Part shown: piece after piece, positions 22,520 through 27,240 of the stretch
Layout of the letters: each line of letters starts with the position of its first letter
Numbering within the stretch: position 1 is the stretch's first letter
Source of the DNA: an uncultured Clostridia bacterium
GTDB taxonomy: Bacteria > Bacillota > Clostridia > Christensenellales > Aristaeellaceae
DNA: 27,240 bases
Assembly (NCBI GenBank): GCA_934663595.1
Contig: CAKUKM010000033.1
Span: 1-27,240 of the forward strand
Reading direction: 5' to 3'
Position numbers and translations under genes: made by a program
The notes under the pieces: generated by a model
Told to the model about the DNA's origin: nothing
The model's input: only the letters and a program-made list of their open reading frames with translations
Databases searched by the model: none

Positions 22520-22768
22520 TTATGCGTCCCCCTGTTCATCTGCCACCCGTTTCCATTCCTCTTCGCTCATGCCTGCCGCCTCGCGAATATAACCGCAAAT
22601 CCAGCCGTTTACAGACATTCCCTTCGCCTTTGCGCAAGCTTCAATATCTGCTTTACGCCCTTTGGGAACGACAAGCTGAATGCGATCATACTTCTTCGTA
22701 AGATTCTCATCGTTCCATTTTTTGTTGGCACGCTTGCGCGCATCGCTCAGCGTTTTTCTCTCGCTCAT
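22520..22768 (-). CDS. Small ribbon-helix-helix-like DNA-binding protein
   Basis: 82 residues. The basic N-terminus ('MSERKTLSDARKRANKKWND') is followed by 'KYDRIQLVVPKGRKADIEACAKAKGMSVNGWICGYIREAAGMSEEEW'. The strand 'RIQLVVPKG' followed by two helices with 'MSVNGWI' fits the MetJ/Arc/CopG fold. Similar small proteins are common on clostridial integrative elements. GGGAGG lies eight bases before ATG 22768. The gene faces a plus-strand gene across three related palindromes, one over its own -35, so it probably represses itself and the opposite operon. No toxin gene adjoins it, so I do not call it an antitoxin. Confidence 0.75.
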   Translation of the reverse strand: MSERKTLSDARKRANKKWNDENLTKKYDRIQLVVPKGRKADIEACAKAKGMSVNGWICGYIREAAGMSEEEWKRVADEQGDA

Positions 22769-22786
22769 CGAAACACCTCCCTTCCT

Positions 22787-22815
22787 ATTGTAGCATGCAA
22801 AAAGCGCTTGCGCAA
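22787..22815 (-). promoter_or_regulatory. Promoter of the ribbon-helix-helix gene
   Basis: Minus strand: TTGCGC (22815-22810), 17-base spacer, TACAAT (22792-22787) preceded by TGC. The -35 lies inside the leftmost palindrome. Confidence 0.65.
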
Positions 22816-22890
22816 GTGTACATAATTGATAATTACACAAGTGTATATTTGGCGATTTTGCGAATTGAAAATACACTTACGCAAGTGTAT
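22805..22890. promoter_or_regulatory. Three related operator palindromes
   Basis: The unit CAAGTGTA recurs at 22813-22820, 22838-22845 and 22882-22889. Each copy is part of a dyad: CTTGCGCAAG (22807-22816), TACAC-AA-GTGTA (22834-22845) and ATACACTT-N4-AAGTGTAT (22871-22890). The first covers the minus-strand -35 and the third covers the plus-strand spacer and -10. The layout fits cooperative repression by the neighbouring ribbon-helix-helix protein. Confidence 0.7.
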
Positions 22891-22893
22891 AAT
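22866..22893 (+). promoter_or_regulatory. Promoter of the small coiled-coil/ardC operon
   Basis: TTGAAA (22866-22871), 16-base spacer, TATAAT (22888-22893). The spacer and part of the -10 are the best palindrome of the intergenic region. Confidence 0.75.
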
Positions 22894-22949
22894 ATACTCA
22901 CAAGGTTGAGAAAACGCATCTCACCCACAATAAAAGGAGGTACAATACC

Positions 22950-23234
22950 ATGGCAACAAACGAACTTATTGCGAAGCTGAACGAGCTTTCCGAACTCCGC
23001 AGGATGGCGGAAGAACTTGATGCCGAAATCGAAGGCATTCAGGACGCGATCAAGGCGCACATGACCGAAGCAGACACGGACACGATCACCGCAGGAGCGT
23101 TCAGGGTTACTTGGAAGCCCGTGACTTCCACGCGCATTGACACTGCCGCGCTGCGAAAAGAGCTGCCGGAGGTCTGGCAGGAGTACGGAAAAACCACGAC
23201 CACGCGCCGTTTCAGCGTCACGATGGCGAAATAA
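22950..23234 (+). CDS. Small protein of integrative elements, coiled-coil N-terminus
   Basis: 94 residues. Residues 1-~40 are a Glu/Leu/Ala-rich helix likely to form a coiled coil ('NELIAKLNELSELRRMAEELDAEIEGIQDAIKAHM'). The rest is 'AGAFRVTWKPVTSTRIDTAALRKELPEVWQEYGKTTTTRRFSV'. This 'YxVxWxxVxSxRxDxxxxKxxxPxxxxxxxKxxxxRxF' pattern is frequent in phage and conjugative-element proteins of Clostridia, often near DNA-metabolism genes. I know of no established function. AAAGGAGG precedes ATG 22950. First gene of a likely operon with ardC. Confidence 0.75.
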   Translation: MATNELIAKLNELSELRRMAEELDAEIEGIQDAIKAHMTEADTDTITAGAFRVTWKPVTSTRIDTAALRKELPEVWQEYGKTTTTRRFSVTMAK

Positions 23235-23235
23235 A

Positions 23236-23331
23236 GGCCGGAGGAACTACCACATCACTCCGGCCATGCCGCCCGAAGCACTAGCACGAACAACGGGGAG
23301 CACGTTCATTCTACCACACGAGCGGCTCCCC
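23236..23331 (+). other. Two hairpins in the leader of the ardC gene
   Basis: GGCCGGAG (23236-23243) pairs with CTCCGGCC (23258-23265), starting at the stop codon of the preceding gene. GGGGAGC (23295-23301) pairs with GCTCCCC (23325-23331), ending just before the ardC Shine-Dalgarno. Neither has a T-run, so they may set mRNA processing or translation rather than termination. Confidence 0.5.
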
Positions 23332-23353
23332 CTGCAAGAGGAAGGAGCAAAAA

Positions 23354-24175
23354 ATGGATATTTACGAAGAAGTCACCCGTCGAATCGTCGAGCAGATGGA
23401 GCAGGGCGAAATTCCTTGGCACAAGCCTTGGATTGCAGGCGGAAACTGCGTCAGCTACGCAACCGGCAAGCCGTACAGCCTTTTGAATCAGATGATTCTT
23501 GGCAAGCCCGGCGAATATCTGACCTTCAGGCAATGCCAGCAGGCGGGTGGACACATCCACAGGGGCGAGAAAGCGCATATGGTCGTGTTCTGGAAGTGGA
23601 TTGAGCAGGAGAACGAGGAAACCGGTGAGAAGAGGCAAATCCCGTTTCTGCGCTATTACAGTGTCTTCCACCTCGATCAGTGCGAAGGAATTGCCGCCAG
23701 ACACGCAAAGCCCCTGCCGCAGACAGCCGACACCGACGAAGCCGCCGAGCGCATCATCGCTGCATATCTTCAGAATTCAGGCGTAAAGCTGAAGCACGTC
23801 GAAGGCGATCAAGCCTGTTACCGTCCCACTGACGATTCCGTCACACTTCCGCTTCGAGCGCAATTCGCCGAAACCGCCGAATATTACAGCACAGCGTTCC
23901 ACGAGCTGACCCATTCCACCGGTCACAGCAAGCGCCTGAATCGGCTGGAGCAGACCGCGTTCTTCGGTTCGGAAGCGTATTCCAAAGAAGAGTTGATTGC
24001 GGAAATCGGAGCCTCGGCGCTGATGAACGCCGCCAGTCTGGAAACGCCGAGCAGCCTCCGCAACAGCGCCGCTTACATACAGAATTGGCTTCGCATCCTG
24101 AAAAACGACAAGCGCTTCATCGTCGGTGCCTCGGGCAAGGCGGAGAAAGCCGTCCAGATGATCCTGAACCAATAG
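23354..24175 (+). CDS. ardC: ArdC-type antirestriction protein (ssDNA-binding domain plus zincin metallopeptidase)
   Basis: 273 residues. The N-terminal ArdC domain (~1-115) has 'DIYEEVTRRIVEQMEQGEIPWHKPW', 'NCVSYATGKPYSLLNQMIL' and 'EYLTFRQCQQAGGHIHRGEKAHMVVFWKW', all typical of the family. The C-terminal part is a zincin: 'HELTHSTGH' (183-191) with a downstream Glu in 'SKEELIAEIGASAL'. ArdC of conjugative plasmids binds single-stranded DNA and helps incoming DNA escape restriction. AAGGAG lies before ATG 23354. It sits between the small coiled-coil gene and a serine recombinase, which marks the region as part of a transferable element, although no relaxase is in view. Confidence 0.9.
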   Translation: MDIYEEVTRRIVEQMEQGEIPWHKPWIAGGNCVSYATGKPYSLLNQMILGKPGEYLTFRQCQQAGGHIHRGEKAHMVVFWKWIEQENEETGEKRQIPFLRYYSVFHLDQCEGIAARHAKPLPQTADTDEAAERIIAAYLQNSGVKLKHVEGDQACYRPTDDSVTLPLRAQFAETAEYYSTAFHELTHSTGHSKRLNRLEQTAFFGSEAYSKEELIAEIGASALMNAASLETPSSLRNSAAYIQNWLRILKNDKRFIVGASGKAEKAVQMILNQ

Positions 24176-24180
24176 AATAA

Positions 24181-24290
24181 CAATGATTTTCGGGGCTGAA
24201 ATCGCCTGTAAACGAAAAGCCGATTGAAGTATCATTGACAAAACGGCACGATTTTTAGCCTCGAAAACGTATATTACAGCAATGATTTTC
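24181..24290. repeat. Candidate recombination (res) site upstream of the serine recombinase
   Basis: CAATGATTTTC occurs at 24181-24191 and again at 24280-24290. The reverse form ATCATTG lies between them at 24231-24237. Serine resolvases commonly act at a ~100-base site of several short inverted subsites next to their own gene. The identity as res is inferred from position and repeats only. Confidence 0.45.
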
Positions 24291-24343
24291 AGACCATCAG
24301 ATTGTCTGCAATTACGCTTGTTTGATTTTACAGGAGGACACCC

Positions 24344-24928
24344 ATGAAATACGGTTACGCACGATGCAGCACGAACGAGGACAAGCAGGACATTCAGCGG
24401 CAAATCCGCGAGCTGAAAGCCTCGGGCGCGCAAGAGATCGTTTTCGAATACGAGCACGGCGACGCGAAGGTGAAGCGCAATCTGCAAATGCTGCTGGACG
24501 CAGCCCGCGAGGGCGACACAATCATCACGCTGGAGGTTAGCCGCCTGTCGCGCTCCACACAGCAGATCTGCCAGATTATCGACGTTATCCGCGAAAAGCG
24601 TCTCTGTCTGCAAATTGTCAACTCCATCACCATCGATTGCCGCAACGGACAGACCGACCCAATGAGCGAAGCGTTTTTACAAATGGCTGGCGTGTTCAGC
24701 CAACTGGAACTTGCCATGATTCGCGCTCGCGTCAAATCCGGCATGGCGAACGCGAAAGCCAAGGGCAAGCAGATCGGCCGTCGTCCGACGACGAAAGACG
24801 ACATCCCAGCCATATTCTTCCGACATTACCCGACCTACGCCTCGGGCAGGATAAACATCAGCGAGCTGGCACGGGTATGTGGATTGAGCAGACCGACGGT
24901 GTATAAGTATCTGAAGATGATTGGATAG
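24344..24928 (+). CDS. Small serine recombinase (resolvase/invertase family)
   Basis: 194 residues. The catalytic domain starts 'MKYGYARCSTNEDKQDIQRQ', with nucleophile Ser9, followed by 'LEVSRLSRSTQQ' (active-site Arg pair) and 'FSQLELAMIRARVKSGMANAKAKGKQIGRR', the usual E helix and exit. A helix-turn-helix is at ~167-191 ('INISELARVCGLSRPTVYKYLKMIG'). It catalyses DNA breakage and rejoining through phosphoserine links, for resolution or inversion of element DNA. AGGAGG precedes ATG 24344. The 168-base leader contains repeats that may be its site. A hairpin follows the stop. Confidence 0.95.
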   Translation: MKYGYARCSTNEDKQDIQRQIRELKASGAQEIVFEYEHGDAKVKRNLQMLLDAAREGDTIITLEVSRLSRSTQQICQIIDVIREKRLCLQIVNSITIDCRNGQTDPMSEAFLQMAGVFSQLELAMIRARVKSGMANAKAKGKQIGRRPTTKDDIPAIFFRHYPTYASGRINISELARVCGLSRPTVYKYLKMIG

Positions 24929-24932
24929 AGGA

Positions 24933-24975
24933 AAGCCCGCTCTGTTTCCTCGATGAAGGCGAACAGGGTGGGCTT
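24933..24975 (+). terminator. Probable terminator after the recombinase
   Basis: AAGCCC-N2-TCTGTT pairs with AACAG-GGT-GGGCTT across 24933-24975, a long stem with a small internal bulge. The following bases ATCATTG are not a good T-run, so efficiency is uncertain. Confidence 0.5.
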
Positions 24976-25053
24976 ATCATTGACACACCACGAGATTTTC
25001 AATTTGAAACGCAGACTGTAGCGGAGAGTTCCTAAACATAGCGATGTGTAAAA

Positions 25054-25308
25054 TCAGTCCGTTATTTTGATTTGAAAGTACTTTGCCCTCCCAGTCAATG
25101 ATGTGACTAGCAGACAACGGTGACCCGTTTCATAGGTAATATATCGGCATAATACGTTGGTGTAAGTTCCGAGTATCTTGTCGATAAAACCGTCCGCTTC
25201 GGTCATGCTCACCGAGCCATTACGAACATCAACAGAAAAATAACCTCTAGCCATTTCTTGGATGCCCGCTGCAGTCGGTTTGATAAGTTTCTTGCTTACA
25301 GTATTCAT
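25054..25308 (-). CDS. Unknown small protein (84 residues)
   Basis: I do not recognise this protein. It is soluble, mixed alpha/beta ('GYFSVDVRNGSVSMTEADGFIDKILGTY', then 'VLCRYITYETGHRCLLVTSL'), with no signal peptide or membrane helix. AGAGGATG lies about nine bases before ATG 25308. It follows the 176-residue gene by 39 bases on the same strand, so the two are likely cotranscribed. Base composition is clearly more AT-rich than in the left 22 kb, consistent with acquired DNA. Confidence 0.6.
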   Translation of the reverse strand: MNTVSKKLIKPTAAGIQEMARGYFSVDVRNGSVSMTEADGFIDKILGTYTNVLCRYITYETGHRCLLVTSLTGRAKYFQIKITD

Positions 25309-25347
25309 GAATGTTCATCCTCTCTCGCTTCATTTTCTTTTTCGATT

Positions 25348-25878
25348 CTACCACTCAACCCAGACCTCTCCCTTCGACAATTCAATATAGCACAACCGCA
25401 AATATAGATACAACCCCGTCGTCCAAATCAAATACCACTGCTTAAAAACTGGTGATATCAACAAGCAAAGTACATAAACCAAAGTCTGTTTCCAAACATA
25501 GTTGAACCAAGTTCCATTTTTTAAGCGAAGCTTTACCAGTTCTCTTGGTTCCATATAGTAGGTAGGTCGAATAATCTCTTTAATGTCTCTATCTGGAATA
25601 AAATCAAAGTATTCCTCGCTGGTCCAAGATTGCTGGTGGTTTCTGAAGAAATATACTTCTTTTCCATTTTTAGTCCCAATACTAACAAAATTTCTAGTCT
25701 TGGCGTACTTATGACCAAGTATTTCTGCGGCTGTCATATTTACCGGCTTTATGTTTTCTTTATAAAACTCATCGGTAAATTCAACCTCCGTGAATTCTCC
25801 GTACTTTTTTCCCTTGTATACAAAATAACTTCCGCTGGTAACATATCCATTAAACGAGCATAGTCTATATATCTTCAT
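25348..25878 (-). CDS. Unknown protein with C-terminal membrane hairpin (176 residues)
   Basis: I do not recognise this protein. Residues 1-~125 are soluble and rich in aromatic and charged residues ('SGSYFVYKGKKYGEFTEVEF', 'KEVYFFRNHQQSWTSEEYFDFIPDRD'). Two hydrophobic segments follow at ~131-144 and ~147-164 ('TLVYVLCLLISPVF' and 'WYLIWTTGLYLYLRLCY'), so it is probably anchored in the membrane by a C-terminal hairpin. GGAGAGG lies before ATG 25878. It heads a pair with the 84-residue gene and lies 122 bases after the 115-residue gene on the same strand, with a strong hairpin between. AT-rich codon use suggests transfer. Confidence 0.65.
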   Translation of the reverse strand: MKIYRLCSFNGYVTSGSYFVYKGKKYGEFTEVEFTDEFYKENIKPVNMTAAEILGHKYAKTRNFVSIGTKNGKEVYFFRNHQQSWTSEEYFDFIPDRDIKEIIRPTYYMEPRELVKLRLKNGTWFNYVWKQTLVYVLCLLISPVFKQWYLIWTTGLYLYLRLCYIELSKGEVWVEW

Positions 25879-25954
25879 ATATCCTCTCCATTATTTCACC
25901 CGGTAATAGTTTTCCCTTGGCAGGCAATGACTAAAACTCGTACAATAGTAATTT

Positions 25955-26001
25955 ATAACTGCAGTCTTCATTTCATTGTTGGAAATAGAGACTGCAGTTA
26001 T
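25955..26001 (-). terminator. Strong hairpin between two unknown genes (terminator or attenuator)
   Basis: ATAACTGCAGTCT (25955-25967) pairs perfectly with AGACTGCAGTTAT (25989-26001), 13 bp, and the stem includes the stop codon of the 115-residue gene. On the minus strand it is followed by AAATTAC, a poor T-run, so partial readthrough into the next genes is plausible. Confidence 0.55.
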
Positions 26002-26348
26002 TATTGAATCCTCGTGTATGCGTTCTCAAAGACTAGCGCAAAAACGATATAGCCGTCCTGATGCGCGTAGATTTCGAAATTGTCCGATGCAGAAATCAGT
26101 TCAGCGAAGAGCTTAATTTCCTTTTCGGAACTAAGGTTAATGTCGGCAAGCTCAATGCGCAAAATCATTGCACCCATCTGAAGTGGATCGTCTTTGATGT
26201 AAATCTTCGCTTCAGGAAACAATTCATGCGCTACTTCAGCGGCATTTTTAATTTCCATTATGCGAATGGAATTTTCGACGAATGTCTTTTCCGTTGCAAG
26301 GTATTCATGGAGTTTGTTAAGGAGCAGTTGGAATTCATAGTCGTTCAA
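26001..26348 (-). CDS. Unknown acidic protein (115 residues)
   Basis: I do not recognise this protein. The N-terminal ~45 residues are helical ('NDYEFQLLLNKLHEYLATEKTFVENSIRIMEIKNAAEVAHELFP'), followed by alternating strands ('AKIYIKDDPLQMGAMILRIEL', 'NFEIYAHQDGYIVFALVFE'). There is no signal peptide or membrane helix. The start is TTG 26348, with AGGAGG eight bases upstream. It is transcribed from a perfect consensus promoter through a leader whose ends pair. Divergent from an XRE regulator that probably controls it. Confidence 0.65.
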   Translation of the reverse strand: MNDYEFQLLLNKLHEYLATEKTFVENSIRIMEIKNAAEVAHELFPEAKIYIKDDPLQMGAMILRIELADINLSSEKEIKLFAELISASDNFEIYAHQDGYIVFALVFENAYTRIQ

Positions 26349-26370
26349 TGCACAATCCTCCTTTTAGAGT

Positions 26371-26444
26371 GCGGGGAAAGAAACCCCCGCCAAGAATTTC
26401 CTTCCCCTTGTTATATGAAAACCATCGAAACGAGGGTTCCCCGC
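26371..26444 (-). other. Structured 5' leader of the 115-residue gene
   Basis: GCGGGGAA (minus, 26444-26437), at the expected first transcribed bases, pairs with TTCCCCGC (26378-26371), 8 bp closing a ~58-base loop that has further GC-rich pairing. The stem ends eight bases before the Shine-Dalgarno AGGAGG. It may stabilise the mRNA or modulate translation. Confidence 0.55.
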
Positions 26445-26450
26445 ATAAGT

Positions 26451-26479
26451 ATTATAGCATTACAGCATGCATTTGTCAA
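26451..26479 (-). promoter_or_regulatory. Perfect consensus promoter of the unknown-gene cassette
   Basis: Minus strand: TTGACA (26479-26474), 17-base spacer, TATAAT (26456-26451). This is the only promoter in the window matching both hexamers and the optimal spacing exactly. It needs repression to be tolerable, which the adjacent XRE gene could supply. Confidence 0.9.
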
Positions 26480-26494
26480 TTTGAAACATCTTAT

Positions 26495-26510
26495 TGATAA
26501 TGCAATATCA
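26495..26510. promoter_or_regulatory. Candidate XRE operator
   Basis: TGATA-N6-TATCA, a 16-base palindrome between the consensus minus-strand promoter and the XRE gene, suited to a dimeric helix-turn-helix repressor. Confidence 0.5.
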
Positions 26511-26551
26511 TTTATCCTGTTCTATTATACAGGTCAAAGGAGCTGAATTAA

Positions 26552-26848
26552 ATGATCTCGGAACGGATCCGAATATTACGTGAAAAGAACAATATGACTC
26601 AAGCGCTGCTGGCAAAACGACTAAACATAACTCGATCCAGCGTAAATGCGTGGGAAATGGGAATCTCCGTTCCTTCTACGCAGTATTTGGTCGAGCTTGC
26701 AGAGCTGTTCCATGTATCTACAGATTTTCTTCTTGGTCTGAATGCAACTGCAAGTCTTGATGTATCTGGCTTAAAGGACGAAGACGTGCATGTTGTATGC
26801 GAACTTATCGCTCTGCTCAGAGGAAAAAATAGTGTTGCAAATAATTGA
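26552..26848 (+). CDS. XRE-family transcriptional regulator
   Basis: 98 residues. The helix-turn-helix is at ~3-63: 'ERIRILREKNNMTQALLAKRLNITRSSVNAWEMGISVPSTQYLVELAELFHVSTDFLLGL', a typical SinR/phage-repressor-like domain. A short helical tail (~72-92) probably dimerises. AAAGGAG precedes ATG 26552. It is divergent from the unknown 115-residue gene, with a palindrome and a strong promoter in the 203 bases between, so repression of that promoter and autoregulation are the simplest reading. AT-rich composition matches its neighbours. Confidence 0.9.
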   Translation: MISERIRILREKNNMTQALLAKRLNITRSSVNAWEMGISVPSTQYLVELAELFHVSTDFLLGLNATASLDVSGLKDEDVHVVCELIALLRGKNSVANN

Positions 26849-26893
26849 GCTTTGATATTGCTATATTTTCCAGAAAAAGCGAGAATCTCATTT

Positions 26894-27028
26894 TTACAGC
26901 GGCTTCAAGGTTTCTCTGCCGATATTGACCACAATACCGACAACCCACTCAGCGAACATCACCAGATGCTCTGCTGGATTTTCTGCCGTCGCGGGACTGC
27001 ATTGCTTTCTCGCCGTGTGCTTTGATAT
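26894..27028 (-). pseudogene. Possible gene remnant without a normal start codon
   Basis: A 44-codon open frame ends 'FAEWVVGIVVNIGRETLKPL' and reads like real protein ('KHTARKQCSPATAENPAEHLVMFAEWV'). AAAGGAG lies just upstream, but the codon at the expected start is ATA (ATC in the adjacent frame). The frame is cut off from any upstream promoter by the insertion sequence. It could be a decayed or truncated gene; chance is not excluded. Confidence 0.25.
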
Positions 27029-27062
27029 GTGCTCCTTTTATATACCACCCGAAAAGCGGATT

Positions 27063-27240
27063 TGAACAGCACCCCATTTGTTAGACAAGTATGATAAAAT
27101 ACTTGTATTGAGAAATGGGGGTGTTATTCTATGCCAAAGGGAGTACCGAACAAACGATACACACCGGAATTCAAAAAGCTGGTCGTGGAAACCATGCAGC
27201 AGGAGCAACTGAGCTATAGCGAAACCGCGCGAAGATTTGA
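27063..27240 (+). mobile_element. Left end of an IS3-family insertion sequence (runs off the window)
   Basis: The terminus TGAACAGCACCCCATTTG, then TTAGAC, resembles Firmicute IS3/IS150-type ends (TGAACTGACCCC...TTAGAC). Inside it, ACAAGTAT-N6-ATACTTGT (27085-27106) and CACCCCATTT/AAATGGGGGTG (27070-27123) form a nested hairpin just before the transposase gene, possibly limiting transcription into the element. The right end is outside the window. Confidence 0.7.
27131..27240 (+). CDS. IS3-family transposase OrfA (3' partial)
   Basis: Starts 'MPKGVPNKRYTPEFK' and continues 'LVVETMQQEQLSYSETARRFE' to the window edge. This is the N-terminal helix-turn-helix of IS3/IS150 OrfA proteins, which bind the element ends; OrfB with the DDE domain would follow, usually via a frameshift. 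GGGGGTG lies upstream of ATG 27131. 36 codons are visible. Confidence 0.85.
   Translation, partial: MPKGVPNKRYTPEFKKLVVETMQQEQLSYSETARRF

Noticed and set aside
22520..22768. Antitoxin of a toxin-antitoxin pair
   Set aside because: The fold would fit, but no adjacent gene resembles a toxin; autoregulation of an element regulator explains the palindromes.
22239..22825. Plus-strand frames of 82 and 140 codons between the tRNA and the ribbon-helix-helix promoter
   Set aside because: No Shine-Dalgarno, no domain pattern, and the second is antisense to the supported minus-strand gene.
22805..22890. CRISPR array
   Set aside because: The repeats are 8-20 bases with irregular spacing and sit in a divergent promoter; they are operator-like.

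Overview
The window reads as chromosome from a GC-rich, low-GC-clade-type Gram-positive anaerobe, most likely an uncultured gut member of Clostridia (Bacillota), with an acquired, more AT-rich segment at its right end. The evidence is purine-rich Shine-Dalgarno sites (AGGAGG type) before almost every gene, TTGACA/TATAAT promoters with 17-18 base spacing, a CIRCE operator, several XRE and AraC regulators, Firmicute-style L,D-transpeptidase and ArdC proteins, and an IS3-type element end. Taxonomy below class is not supported by anything I can see.

Layout. 1-1674 is the 3' part of a large extracellular substrate-binding protein with a propeller-like front half. 1788-3722 (minus) is a DEAD-box RNA helicase with a DbpA-type RNA-binding domain and a basic tail. 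3819-7126 (minus) is a five-gene set for the last steps of cobalamin assembly: cobT, cobU, cobS, a short second CobU-like protein and a cobC-like phosphatase, mostly joined by ATGA overlaps. An AraC regulator (7156-8070, minus) lies just upstream, and the cob promoter is embedded in its 3' end. Divergent from it is an amino-sugar operon (8269-12568, plus): nagB, nagA, an unusual ROK-type kinase and an APH-fold kinase resembling N-acetylhexosamine 1-kinase.

12633-14633 (minus) is a secreted L,D-transpeptidase with four peptidoglycan-binding repeats. 14802-16675 (minus) pairs a small membrane protein with a long XRE-headed repeat protein. Divergent from that pair is htpG (16907-18760), preceded by a CIRCE operator and a near-consensus promoter, so HrcA control is expected. 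Then come an AraC-type regulator translationally coupled to an alpha/alpha-toroid protein (18823-20599), and on the minus strand a PAP2 phosphatase, an XRE-membrane fusion and a tRNA-Arg(ACG) with its own promoter and terminator.

Right of the tRNA (about 22.2 kb onward) base composition drops and the gene content becomes mobile: a ribbon-helix-helix-like regulator facing a small coiled-coil protein across three related palindromes, an ArdC-type antirestriction protein, a small serine recombinase with a candidate recombination site, three unknown minus-strand genes driven in part by a perfect consensus promoter with a structured leader, a divergent XRE regulator, and the left end of an IS3-family insertion sequence running off the window. 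No integrase, relaxase or CRISPR array is visible. The two most promising places for undescribed biology are the XRE/unknown-gene cassette at 25.0-26.9 kb and the XRE-repeat protein pair next to the heat-shock gene.
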